A stretch of 64,000 bases of DNA from Hymenobacter sediminicola (GTDB taxonomy: Bacteria; Bacteroidota; Bacteroidia; Cytophagales; Hymenobacteraceae). Below the pieces are notes generated by a model. It was not told the DNA's origin and made no database searches. It worked only from the letters and a program-made list of their open reading frames with translations. Below, in pieces: positions 17,702 to 25,634 of this stretch. A program made the translations under genes and the position numbers. The DNA lies in NCBI RefSeq assembly GCF_014250515.1, contig NZ_CP060202.1:431001-495000 (forward strand), given 5' to 3'. How positions within the stretch are numbered: position 1 is the first letter of the stretch; each line of letters opens with the position of its first letter.

Positions 17702-18565
17702 TCATGGCTGTATTACTTTGTCTGCTGGAAATTCAAGTAATCCAGGATAATCTATTGAATCAAATAATCTTCGACATACATTTTTTAATTCGATTGCCAT
17801 ATCAAACATGCTTGTAATGTCAGGCTCTTTACTATGGCTTACAGCTTCGCCATTAACAAAGTAATAAGTTGTTCCGTGAAAAGAGTATTCTTTGTTATTT
17901 CCGTGGTATATGTAGTTTGTGTGAATACAATTTCTATATGTGCCAATGAATTCTAAATATCTTCTGTCGCTTTCAATGTCCCCTGAATGGTTGTGTTTGA
18001 AAATTGAATAGATTTTGTTATATTTTCTTGTCACTGGAACATGTGTCAAATGTTTTTTTGAAAAATTCTTCTTTATTTTTGTCAAATGTTGTTCGGATAT
18101 ACTATATGTAGATAATAGTTTCATAAGATCATTAAAATCTTCTTCTAATAATTCATTTTTAATATTTTCGTCAAATAATTGTTCGCAGATATAGGTTAAA
18201 CTGAATTCGAATGTTGACCATGCCTCTGTTAATAAACTTCGATTAAAGCTATTTCTTGTGCTGTAAAACAAAGTCATGTTTTTTGTAGTGCTTTTAAAAT
18301 CCTCTACTATTTTCTCCTGTTCTTTGCTAAGATTTTGTTCTGAAACAATTTGTGATGAATAAATAGAACACCAATGTCGGTAGTATATTTCTAAAGACGA
18401 ATAGGTGAGTTCAAGGTAAGAAGTTCGCCAGTCTTCGCTTTTAAATGGGTAATTTGATATTTCAATTTCTAATTCTTTGAGTGAGTTTTTTATATATTCT
18501 AAATGTTTCATGGCTTCCGCTGATTCGTTTTGTGAGTTATTTTGTTGAACAAAGATGAAACTCAT
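17702..18565 (-). CDS. AT-rich HEPN-like protein, probably acquired
   Basis: A 287-residue, all-helical, Lys/Asn/Ser-rich protein without signal peptide or membrane segment. Near the C terminus, YRNCIHTNYIYHG (R211, N212, H215) resembles the RNxxxH-type motif of HEPN ribonucleases and HEPN-like defence proteins, preceded by a helix SFNRSLLTEAWSTFEFSLTYI typical of such folds. Base composition is unlike the neighbours: two 60-base lines inside it contain 10 (18121-18180) and 17 (17881-17940) G+C, against 39 in a line of adjacent lpd. This points to recent horizontal transfer. I use the ATG at 18565; an upstream TTG is also open. No partner antitoxin gene is adjacent. An RNase, toxin or defence role is inference only. 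Confidence 0.7.
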   Translation of the reverse strand: MSFIFVQQNNSQNESAEAMKHLEYIKNSLKELEIEISNYPFKSEDWRTSYLELTYSSLEIYYRHWCSIYSSQIVSEQNLSKEQEKIVEDFKSTTKNMTLFYSTRNSFNRSLLTEAWSTFEFSLTYICEQLFDENIKNELLEEDFNDLMKLLSTYSISEQHLTKIKKNFSKKHLTHVPVTRKYNKIYSIFKHNHSGDIESDRRYLEFIGTYRNCIHTNYIYHGNNKEYSFHGTTYYFVNGEAVSHSKEPDITSMFDMAIELKNVCRRLFDSIDYPGLLEFPADKVIQP

Positions 18566-18763
18566 TTCCGTATCGCTCAACGCTGCCGAATGAACTTTAT
18601 GTCCCAGTAGCTACGTGCAGTTGCGCAATAGGCTTGAGTTGTGCGAACGAATTTTAGGCGCAGCCCTTAAGGCATAAGCCTTATGTAGTATAACCCAGAA
18701 GAGGCACAAGTACAACCTCATCGCAAGAACACCAAAACCATTCCACCCGCCCACTTCCCCTCA

Positions 18764-18883
18764 GGAAGTGCCCGGATACGAATACATCCAAGCCCTTCTA
18801 CTGCGGAAGTACTCCGATGTAATCACATCCGGGCACTTCCGCAGTAGAAGAGAAGGAAAATTTTTACATCCGGGCACTTCCGC
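18764..18883. repeat. Cluster of four copies of a GGAAGTGCCCGGATGT-like repeat
   Basis: Copies lie at 18764-18779 (+), 18805-18820 (+, diverged), 18825-18842 (-) and 18866-18883 (-). The middle two are the inner part of a 26-bp inverted repeat (18795-18820 / 18825-18850, 23 of 26 pairs) with a 4-base AATC loop. A separate TAAGGC-ATAA-GCCTTA hairpin is at 18668-18683. The 380-bp gap 18566-18945 between the HEPN-like gene and the next gene holds nothing else I recognise. It could be a REP/MITE-like remnant or a multi-site operator. Confidence 0.7.
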
Positions 18884-18945
18884 ACGGTGGGGGCTTGCGG
18901 CGGAAATCTTACCTTATCGGCATCATTTACTTTACCCTACTTATC

Positions 18946-19638
18946 ATGTCCGATTCGCTTACTCCGGCTCCGGCCGGCACCCCTAAACCTATCCGCCGCA
19001 CCAACCAGCTGCCTGCTTCGGAGGTGGCGCTGGCCACGCTGGCTACCACCGTAGCCGGAGCCTGGCAAACCTCGGAGCTACCCGACCTGCTCTGGCTCAG
19101 CAAGGAAGACCTGGCCGCCCAGGCCGCCAACTTTGCCCAGCACCGCGACGCCGCCGATGCAGCCGGCGACACCCGCACGCCCCAGGCCAAACGCCTGCAG
19201 GCCCTCGATAAGCAGGTGGCCAAGGGCCTGCCCTTCGTGAAAAACTACCTCGCCGAGGAGCACGAGGAAAACGAGGGCCGCGCCTACTACCCCGAGTTCG
19301 GGATTGAAAAAGTGGACCGCAAATACACCTTGCCCGCTGCCCGCGCCGAACGGGTAAAGGCCCTGGGCAAGCTGCTGCTGGCCCTCAAAGCCCACGGCTT
19401 CGACAAGAAGAAGTACGGCACCGCCTTCTGGCAGCCGCTGGCCACCGAGTACGCCCAGCTGGTGCAGGACAGCACCGCCACGGCCGGCGAGCGGAGCAGC
19501 AAAGTCAGCGCCAAGGGCCAGGGCGAGCAGCTGCTGCGCAAGGCGCTGGGGGCCCTCATCCACCACATCAAAGCCAACTACCCCGACACGTTTGCGGCCC
19601 AGCTGCGCGCGTTCGGATTTCAGAAGGAAAGCTACTAG
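18946..19638 (+). CDS. Hypothetical protein
   Basis: A 230-residue soluble, helix-rich, strongly charged protein that I do not recognise. It opens with a Pro/Ala-rich stretch, then ASEVALATLATTVAGAWQTSELPDLLWLSKEDLAAQAANF, and later a KNYLAEEHEENEGRAYYPEFGIEKVDRKY segment and a Lys-rich C-terminal half ending IHHIKANYPDTFAAQLRAFGFQKESY. There is no signal peptide, membrane segment or catalytic motif. The ATG at 18946 is preferred to a GTG 17 codons upstream, whose extension is hydrophobic and runs close to the repeat cluster. Composition matches the host genome, unlike the preceding HEPN-like gene. The layout suggests a core-genome gene bordering an insertion. Confidence 0.75.
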   Translation: MSDSLTPAPAGTPKPIRRTNQLPASEVALATLATTVAGAWQTSELPDLLWLSKEDLAAQAANFAQHRDAADAAGDTRTPQAKRLQALDKQVAKGLPFVKNYLAEEHEENEGRAYYPEFGIEKVDRKYTLPAARAERVKALGKLLLALKAHGFDKKKYGTAFWQPLATEYAQLVQDSTATAGERSSKVSAKGQGEQLLRKALGALIHHIKANYPDTFAAQLRAFGFQKESY

Positions 19639-19678
19639 CGCGGCTCCGGGCCACCTGAGTAAGGCTATGTTGTAGCAG

Positions 19679-19711
19679 AAGCGGCTGAACCTGCCAGAGG
19701 CTCAGCCGCTT
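19679..19711 (+). terminator. Intrinsic terminator
   Basis: Arms 19679-19688 and 19702-19711 (AAGCGGCTGA with TCAGCCGCTT), then a T-run, 41 bp after the hypothetical gene. Confidence 0.85.
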
Positions 19712-19759
19712 TTTTGTAACTAGCCTGTTCCCGTACCATCCATCTGTCCGCCTGCCTGC

Positions 19760-20347
19760 ATGTCCCGCACTGACACTTACGCCCAAGCCCAGCCCGCTAG
19801 CCGCGCCGAGTGGCGGCACTGGCTGGCGGAGCACCACGCCAGCAGCCCCGGTGTGTGGCTGGTATACTTCAAAAAAGCCAGTGGCCAACCCAGCGTGAGC
19901 TACGCCGAGGCCGTGGAAGAGGCCCTGTGCTTCGGCTGGATCGACTCGCACCCGCGCAAGCTCGACGCCGACCGGACCCAGCTGCTGTTTACGCCCCGCA
20001 AGCCCCGCAGCGGCTGGAGCCGCGTAAACAAGGAGCGGCTGGAACGCCTGGAAGCCACTGGCCAGCTTATGCCCGCCGGTCTGGCCGCCATTGCGCGAGC
20101 CAAGCAGAACGGTGCCTGGGAAAGCCTCGATGCTGCCGAAGCTGGCATCGTGCCCGACGACTTAGCCGCCGCCCTGGCCACTGATGCCCAAGCGGCCCGG
20201 CACTTCGCCGCCTTCTCACCCTCGGCCCGCAAAATGATTCTGACCTGGGTGCTGGGCGCCAAACAGCCCGAAACCCGCGCCCGGCGCATTGCGGAAACCG
20301 TGCGGATGGCGGCCCTGAACAAGCGTGCTAACTTCGACCGGGACTAG
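19760..20347 (+). CDS. YdeI/OmpD-associated (OmdA) family protein
   Basis: A 195-residue cytoplasmic protein matching the YdeI/OmdA family: WRHWLAEHHASSPGVWLVYFKK, then YAEAVEEALCFGWIDS, DRTQLLFTPRKPRSGWSRVNKERLERL, and a C-terminal FAAFSPSARKMILTWVLGAKQPETRARRI block in which the last helices carry the Arg-rich OmdA signature. The biochemical role of the family is poorly defined; members are found as single genes in many bacteria. It ends 49 bp before the GH53 gene on the same strand, so the two may share a transcript, though their functions do not obviously connect. Confidence 0.88.
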   Translation: MSRTDTYAQAQPASRAEWRHWLAEHHASSPGVWLVYFKKASGQPSVSYAEAVEEALCFGWIDSHPRKLDADRTQLLFTPRKPRSGWSRVNKERLERLEATGQLMPAGLAAIARAKQNGAWESLDAAEAGIVPDDLAAALATDAQAARHFAAFSPSARKMILTWVLGAKQPETRARRIAETVRMAALNKRANFDRD

Positions 20348-20396
20348 GACCCTGTTCTTTGTCATCCTCTATTCCGGCTTCCCCTTATCCAGTTCT

Positions 20397-21440
20397 ATGA
20401 AATTCTCTTTTCTCCTGCTGCTGGGGCTGCTGTTTGGCATGGGTGCCGGCTGCTCAAAAGACGAAACGGAGCCAGTCGTCATCGTTGCCGAACCGCCGAC
20501 GCCCTCCACCGGCTTTGCCTACGGGGCCGACCCCAGTTGGATGACCCAGATGGAAGCCTCGAACTACAAGTTCTACAATAGCAGCGGCGCTGCGCAGGAT
20601 CTGCTGGCGGTGCTGCGCGGCAAGGGTATTGAGGCCATTCGGCTGCGGGTGTGGGTGAACCCCGCCAATGGCTGGTGCAATACCGCCGACCTGCTGGTGA
20701 AGGCACGGCGCGCCAAGGCCGCCGGTATGCGCCTGCTGGTCGATTTCCACTACAGCGACTCCTGGGCCGACCCGGGCCAGCAAACCAAGCCGGCTGGCTG
20801 GGCCGGGCAGAACGCCAGCGCCCTGGCCCAATCCGTCTACGACCACACCCTCACGACACTCACTACCCTGAAAGCAGCTGGCGTGCCCGTGGAATGGGTG
20901 CAGATCGGCAATGAAATCAGCGACGGGATGCTGTGGCCCGAAGGCCGCCCGTCGCTTTCCGCCGCCAACTTCCAGAACCTGGCGGCCATGATCAACAGCG
21001 GCCAGCGTGCTACCGCGGAAGTGTATCCGGCCGCCAAGGTCATCGTGCACGTAGCCAACGGCCAGAACCTGACCAATGCCCGCTGGATTTTCGACGGCCT
21101 GCGCGCCCAGGGCGCCCGCTGGGATGTGTGCGGCCTGTCAGTGTACCCCACGGCTACTAACTGGCCTGCTCTGAACCAGCAGGTGCTGGCCACCATGCAG
21201 GATGTGGTGTCGCGCTACGGCAAGGAGGTGATGATCTGTGAGGCCGGGATGAGCGTCGCGGATGCCATTCCGTGCCGGGAGTTTCTGCGCGACCTGATAG
21301 CTAAAACGCAGGCGGCGCCGGGCGGGCTGGGCGTGTTCTACTGGGAGCCGCAGGCCTATTCCAACTGGCAGGGCTATACCCTGGGCGCCTTCGACTCCAA
21401 CGGACGCCCTACCGCGGCAATGGATGCCTTCGTGCACTAG
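20397..21440 (+). CDS. GH53 arabinogalactan endo-1,4-beta-galactanase, lipoprotein
   Basis: A 347-residue exported lipoprotein (lipobox GMGAGC, C19) of glycoside hydrolase family 53. These TIM-barrel enzymes cut beta-1,4-galactan side chains of pectin. Family blocks are FAYGADPSWMTQME, IRLRVWVNP, LLVDFHYSDSWADPGQQ and the acid/base VQIGNEISDGMLWP (E173); the nucleophile is E282 in VMICEAGMS. The C-terminal YWEPQAYSNWQGYTLGAFDSNGRPT closes the barrel. The length is typical for single-domain members. The nearby PL1 pectate lyase at 24125 attacks the pectin backbone, so both fit a pectin-using lifestyle, although there is no SusC/SusD locus here. Confidence 0.95.
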   Translation: MKFSFLLLLGLLFGMGAGCSKDETEPVVIVAEPPTPSTGFAYGADPSWMTQMEASNYKFYNSSGAAQDLLAVLRGKGIEAIRLRVWVNPANGWCNTADLLVKARRAKAAGMRLLVDFHYSDSWADPGQQTKPAGWAGQNASALAQSVYDHTLTTLTTLKAAGVPVEWVQIGNEISDGMLWPEGRPSLSAANFQNLAAMINSGQRATAEVYPAAKVIVHVANGQNLTNARWIFDGLRAQGARWDVCGLSVYPTATNWPALNQQVLATMQDVVSRYGKEVMICEAGMSVADAIPCREFLRDLIAKTQAAPGGLGVFYWEPQAYSNWQGYTLGAFDSNGRPTAAMDAFVH

Positions 21441-21463
21441 CAGGCCGTTGCGGCCCGCCGCCT

Positions 21464-22309
21464 TTACAAACTGATCTTAACGGTCAGCGACTTGTCGGCG
21501 TAGGGTTGCAGGGCGGTGAGGTTCTGAGCAATCTTCTGCTGCCACTGTACCAGCTTGCTCTGGTCTTTGTATACCTCGCTGTCGTAGGCGTCCTGCATGG
21601 TTTGGCACTCGGTGAGCACCTGCCGGAACACGGCTTCGTGCTTCTGCTCCAGCTCGCGGCTGGTAGGGGCCTGCTCCTGCAGCAGCCGGGTCAGGAGGCG
21701 GGCATGCAGCTCCACAATGTCGAAGTGTACCTGCTCGTGGGCCAGCACCTGCTCGTTCTGGGCGGAGGGTTTGAAGTAGGAATTCCGACAGTCGAAATAC
21801 GTTTCTACCACTAGCCGCACCTTGCCCAGGCCCTGGCCGGCGTAGCGGTACCGAATGCTGCTGTTGGTGGCGGCCTGAAACGGCCGGTTCTCGGTGCTGG
21901 CCTTAAAGTCGGTTTGCTTCAGGCGGCGCGTCGGCGTCCAGACAATCTCCTGTTCATAGGGCGTCAGGTCGGTCAGGCGCATGGCTTTGGCCCGGATCTG
22001 GTGGCAGGTGCTGCGCAGGCTGGGCAGGCGGTGCTCATAAATCCAGAGCGTATTGGCGCCCATGCTTTTAGCCCGCTCCACGGCCAGGGCTTCTACCTTG
22101 TCGTAGTCGCAGAACAGCGTGAAGCCCGTGTCTTTAATGTGAATATCGCCCAACTCTTCGCCCGGCACATTGAAGCCTTCGCCTTCTTTGATGATGAGAA
22201 AGGGCTCCTGTGCCGCCAGGGGCGCCAGCGCCTGCTTCGACTGGATTTTTACGCCCGGCGCACAGGCTGCCATGCCCAAGCACAGCACGGCCATCAAAAT
22301 ACGTTTCAT
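21464..22309 (-). CDS. Lipoprotein with HExxH motif (DUF922-like)
   Basis: A 281-residue exported lipoprotein (lipobox LCLGMAAC, C16). The first half (about 35-110) contains a small alpha/beta region with a conserved-looking GANTLWIYEH. The second half has HEQVHFDIVELHAR (H191, E192, H195), a zincin-type HExxH, followed by a long helix with Cys, Gln and Tyr residues (QDAYDSEVYKDQSKLVQWQQKI). The protein at 35214-36350 shares HEQxHFD and the QDxYDSE helix, so the two are related. The pattern recalls DUF922 proteins, which have been proposed as zinc proteases; that is from memory and unverified. The substrate is unknown. It converges on the GH53 gene with a 23-bp gap. Confidence 0.75.
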   Translation of the reverse strand: MKRILMAVLCLGMAACAPGVKIQSKQALAPLAAQEPFLIIKEGEGFNVPGEELGDIHIKDTGFTLFCDYDKVEALAVERAKSMGANTLWIYEHRLPSLRSTCHQIRAKAMRLTDLTPYEQEIVWTPTRRLKQTDFKASTENRPFQAATNSSIRYRYAGQGLGKVRLVVETYFDCRNSYFKPSAQNEQVLAHEQVHFDIVELHARLLTRLLQEQAPTSRELEQKHEAVFRQVLTECQTMQDAYDSEVYKDQSKLVQWQQKIAQNLTALQPYADKSLTVKISL

Positions 22310-22391
22310 AGCAATAAAGGCAGGTAGTTGGGAGCCGCAGCCCGCCAGATGGAGGCAGGCAGTTTTTAGCCGCTACAAAACTACGTGCTGC

Positions 22392-22451
22392 GCCCGCAAA
22401 CGCCAAGCGGCCGAAACTCCGGAGAGCTTCGGCCGCTTGGCGTTTGCGGGC
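22392..22451 (-). terminator. 24-bp perfect hairpin after the cold-shock gene
   Basis: Arms 22392-22415 and 22428-22451 are perfectly complementary around a 12-base loop that itself contains CTCCGGAG. It starts 15 bp past the cold-shock stop codon. The T-run on the minus strand is weak, so RNA stabilisation is an alternative to termination. Confidence 0.7.
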
Positions 22452-22465
22452 AATAGGCCGCCAGA

Positions 22466-22924
22466 TTATTCGGTGTCCAACTTCACTCCGATGGCGCTTG
22501 GACCTTTCTGGCCCATTTCCACTTCGAAGCTCACTTTATCGTTTTCCTTAATCGTCTGCAGCACGTTGTTGGCGTGCACGAAGATGCTCTGCTGGGTCAG
22601 CTTATCCTTGATAAAGCCGTAGCCTTTCGAGTCGTTGAAGAACGTAACGGTGCCCTTCCGGATTGGGTCTTCTTCCACCATATCTTCCTGGCGGATGGCA
22701 CCAATGCGGATGTCCTCGGTCTTGATTTCGCGCTTTTTCTTGGGGTCCGGCGGTGTGGAAGAGATGTTGCCATCCTCATCGACGTAGGCGAGCATTTCTT
22801 CCAGATCTTGGCCTTTCTTAGCGTTAGCCTGGCGCTCTTCCTTTTTCTCGGCCTTCTCGTTGCGCTTTTTCAGCCTCTTTTTCTCGTTTTCCTTCTTGCC
22901 GAAGGTTGCCTGCGATTTGCCCAT
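22466..22924 (-). CDS. Cold-shock-domain protein with Lys-rich N-terminal extension
   Basis: A 152-residue cytoplasmic RNA-binding protein. The C-terminal cold-shock domain (about 88-150) has GTVTFFNDSKGYGFIKD and SIFVHANNV, covering RNP1- and RNP2-like strands with the aromatic residues that stack on RNA. The first 40 residues are extremely Lys/Glu/Arg-rich (MGKSQATFGKKENEKKRLKK and onward), followed by an acidic DEDGNISSTPPDPKKK linker. This basic extension is a form I associate with Bacteroidota and is absent from the about 70-residue CspA type. Expected roles are RNA chaperoning and stress adaptation. It is monocistronic. Confidence 0.92.
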   Translation of the reverse strand: MGKSQATFGKKENEKKRLKKRNEKAEKKEERQANAKKGQDLEEMLAYVDEDGNISSTPPDPKKKREIKTEDIRIGAIRQEDMVEEDPIRKGTVTFFNDSKGYGFIKDKLTQQSIFVHANNVLQTIKENDKVSFEVEMGQKGPSAIGVKLDTE

Positions 22925-23267
22925 GTTGTGTATTTGAGTGATATGTTTGCCGGATGGCGGTGAAGATGCGGTTGGTAAGTGCTTATACGTGCATAGATAA
23001 AAACTGATATTCGGTAACGATAGTTCAGTAACCCATAAGGCCCGCCAACCACTGGGGTTGCCGGGAATAGAAAAGGATAAAAACGCCGGGTAGCTGGATA
23101 CGCCGGAGGGCCTGCTTACTGGCAGACAGCACCCGGCCGAAAGCCAAAGATAAGCAGGACGCCGCAGCTTCGGGCATAACTATATTTCTGCCGCCCTGCT
23201 GCTTGGTATAGCACGAAGCGGTAACACAGCATAAGGTAGCCTTTTGCCTGCAAAACAGCTACTCGAA
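22925..23267. other. Intergenic region, nothing recognised
   Basis: 343 bp between the cold-shock start and the pseudouridine synthase stop, both minus strand. The part near 22940-23040 is AT-rich and should hold the cold-shock promoter and leader, but I see no exact TAnnTTTG box on that strand and no gene. Confidence 0.4.
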
Positions 23268-23888
23268 CTATTCCAGATTGGTAGCAGCAGAAGCAGTGGT
23301 TGCGTTGTCTAAGGGCAGCAGCTCTGCTACTTCGCGCACTTCGCCGGGCTGCAGGCCGCCAAGCTGGATGTGCCCGATGCGCACCCGCACCAGCCGCAAG
23401 GTGGGAAAGCCAGCGGCAGCAGTCATTTTGCGCACCTGCCGGTATTTGCCCTCCGTCACGGTAATGCTCACCCAACTTGTCGGCCCGTGCCGGTCGTCGC
23501 GGATTTTGCGAGGTCGGGGCGGCAGATCGGGTGGGGCCGGGAGGCGGAAGGCGGCGCAGGGCAGCGTGCGGTAGCGGCCTTCGGGCACGCCTATTTCCAC
23601 GCCCTGCTGCAGCAGCGCCACCGCTTCGTCGGTGATGAGGCCATCTACCTGCGCGTAGTATTCTTTCTCTACGTCTTTGCGGCGCACCCGCTCACTCACG
23701 CGGCCATCGGTGGTGAGCAGTAGCAGTCCTTCACTGTGCTCATCGAGCCGGCCCACAGACATTGTGCCTTCGGGAAAGTCGTGCAGCGCCCCCAGAAACT
23801 TCTTCTTGCGGGCCTCGCGGGCATCTTCGCTGACGAACTGACTGAGGTAGCCGAAGGGTTTGAAGAGCAGAAAGTGACGGTGGGGCAT
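23268..23888 (-). CDS. RluE/RsuA-type pseudouridine synthase
   Basis: A 206-residue rRNA-modifying enzyme of the RsuA/RluB/E/F family. It starts HFLLFKPFGYLSQF, like the NKPxGVLSQF opening of RluE, and has the catalytic GRLDEHSEGLLLLTTDG with D49; EKEYYAQVDG and the GKYRQVRKMTAAAGFPTLRLVRVRIG block are also conserved. There is no S4 domain in front, as in RluE, which makes pseudouridine 2457 in 23S rRNA of E. coli. The ATG at 23888 gives the family N terminus; an in-frame extension of 94 codons upstream has no family similarity and is ignored. The orthologue-level assignment to RluE is likely but not certain. Confidence 0.9.
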   Translation of the reverse strand: MPHRHFLLFKPFGYLSQFVSEDAREARKKKFLGALHDFPEGTMSVGRLDEHSEGLLLLTTDGRVSERVRRKDVEKEYYAQVDGLITDEAVALLQQGVEIGVPEGRYRTLPCAAFRLPAPPDLPPRPRKIRDDRHGPTSWVSITVTEGKYRQVRKMTAAAGFPTLRLVRVRIGHIQLGGLQPGEVREVAELLPLDNATTASAATNLE

Positions 23889-24124
23889 TCGGAAGGAAAA
23901 GGAGTAATGGGCCGGCCGCGGTAGGGCCAGCGGATGCAAAGCTACAACAGCGCCTGCCGTACGGCGCAGCTGGCAACGATGCCGGCATCGATTGCGCAAA
24001 GAAATATCCCTGCGCATGCGGCCCGCGCCCGGCTCCGGGGTTAGTATCAGACTGCCGAAGGCCGCACAGCTTCTATTTGTGCCTAATGCCATTGACCCGC
24101 GCTGCCGCTTCCACACCCTACCGT

Positions 24125-25615
24125 ATGTACCGGAAATTCCGCCTTCCTCAATTCTCCCGTATTCTTTCAATTGGTTGCTTTGGTGCGCTGGCAGTGGTGG
24201 CCACAGCGGCCTCGCCAGTAGTGGCGCAGCAGCCTGCGTTTCCGGGCGCTGAAGGGGCGGGACGGTTCACGAGTGGCGGGCGCGGCACGGCGGCGGTGCC
24301 CACTACGGTGTTCGAAGTCACCAACCTCAACGACGACAACCAGCCTGGCAGCCTGCGCTACGCCCTCACCAAGGCTGCGCCGGCTCGCACGGTAGTGTTT
24401 CGGGTATCCGGCACCATTCATTTGCAGTCGCCGCTCACCATCAGCAAGCCCAATACCACCCTAGCGGGCCAGACCGCGCCCGGCGACGGTATCTGCCTCG
24501 CTGATTATCCGGTGAGCGTGAAGGCCAACAACGTCATTATCCGGTTCGTCCGCTTCCGGATGGGCGACAAAAACCAGAACAAAGGCCAAGTGGACGGGGG
24601 CGGGGGCGACGACGCTTTCGGGGGCGTGCGCAACAGCCGGCTCGTCATCGACCACTGCACCATGAGCTGGAGCACCGACGAGGTGCTGAGTGTGTACGAG
24701 GGCGACAGCACGACGCTGCAGTGGAACCTGCTGAGTGAGCCGCTCAACTATTCCTACCACTTCGAAACCGGCGACAAGGATTTTGAGCGGCACGGCTACG
24801 GCGGCATCTGGGGCGGGCAGCACGCCACCATGCACCACAACCTGTTTGCGCACTGCAACAGCCGGACGCCGCGCTTCAACGGCAGCCGCTATACACACCC
24901 AGCCGGCTTCGAAAACGTGGACTTCCGCAACAACGTCATCTACAACTGGGGCGAAAACAACGTGTACGCCGGCGAGGGCGGCAACTACAACCTCGTGGGC
25001 AACTACTACAAACACGGCCCCAGCACCAAGGAAAGCGTGAAGGCGCGCGTCGTGAATCCCTACAAGCTGGACAAGGGCAAAAACCCGCTGCCTTACGGCA
25101 AATTCTACCTCAGCGGCAACTACGTAGACGCCAGCGCCGACGTGACCCGCCACAACTGGCGCGGCGTGACCATGCAGGGTGGCACCACCGCCGATACCGT
25201 GCTGTCGAAGGTAAACCAGCCGTTTGATCTGGGCCTGGTAGCTACGCAAAGTGCCCCGGATGCCTACGCCGCCGTGCTGCAAAGCGTGGGCGCCAGCCTG
25301 CCCCGCCGCGATACCCTCGACCAGCGCATTATCCGGGACGTGACGCAGCGCCGAGGTCGCCTGATTGATGTGCAGGGAGGCTATCCGCACGGCACGCCCT
25401 ACAGCGTGTCGCAGAAAGCCTGGCCGGAGCTGAAATCCACCCCGGCCCCCACCGACACCGACCACGACGGCATGCCCGACGCCTGGGAAAAAAGCCACGG
25501 CCTCAATTCCCAAGACGCTGCTGACCGCGCCAAAACTGGCCCTGACGGCTATACTATGCTGGAAGTGTACCTGAACAGCTTGGCGGTACTGCCTACGGCG
25601 CCAAAGGGGAAGTAA
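24125..25615 (+). CDS. PL1-family pectate lyase, secreted
   Basis: A 496-residue exported polysaccharide lyase family 1 protein with a signal peptide of about 35 residues (ending VVAQQ). The parallel beta-helix core runs from FPGAEGAGRFTSGGRG, through NLNDDNQPGSLRYAL, VVFRVSGTIHL and TTLAGQTAPGDGICL, to IDHCTMSWSTDE and HNLFAHCNSRTPRFNG, the usual Bacteroidota PL1 layout. Acidic residues in the GGGGDDAF and IDHCTMSWSTDE turns are candidate calcium ligands, and the Arg of SRTPRF is a candidate base. The C terminus has DTDHDGMPDAWEKSHGLN, a thrombospondin-3/dockerin-like calcium repeat. There is no T9SS tail. The ATG at 24125 is chosen because it opens the signal peptide. Confidence 0.93.
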   Translation: MYRKFRLPQFSRILSIGCFGALAVVATAASPVVAQQPAFPGAEGAGRFTSGGRGTAAVPTTVFEVTNLNDDNQPGSLRYALTKAAPARTVVFRVSGTIHLQSPLTISKPNTTLAGQTAPGDGICLADYPVSVKANNVIIRFVRFRMGDKNQNKGQVDGGGGDDAFGGVRNSRLVIDHCTMSWSTDEVLSVYEGDSTTLQWNLLSEPLNYSYHFETGDKDFERHGYGGIWGGQHATMHHNLFAHCNSRTPRFNGSRYTHPAGFENVDFRNNVIYNWGENNVYAGEGGNYNLVGNYYKHGPSTKESVKARVVNPYKLDKGKNPLPYGKFYLSGNYVDASADVTRHNWRGVTMQGGTTADTVLSKVNQPFDLGLVATQSAPDAYAAVLQSVGASLPRRDTLDQRIIRDVTQRRGRLIDVQGGYPHGTPYSVSQKAWPELKSTPAPTDTDHDGMPDAWEKSHGLNSQDAADRAKTGPDGYTMLEVYLNSLAVLPTAPKGK

Positions 25616-25634
25616 GAGCGGATAGACCTGCTGC

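Noticed and set aside
18764..18883. A CRISPR array from the repeated 16-mers
   Set aside because: Copies alternate in orientation with spacers of 4 to 25 bases, and no cas gene is present.
23889..24170. A 94-codon N-terminal extension of the pseudouridine synthase
   Set aside because: The extension has no family similarity and overlaps the start of the divergent pectate lyase; the family N terminus begins at the ATG at 23888.
24461..25513. A 350-codon open frame antisense to the pectate lyase
   Set aside because: Low-complexity His/Val/Ala product, no start context, and the sense strand encodes a full PL1 enzyme.
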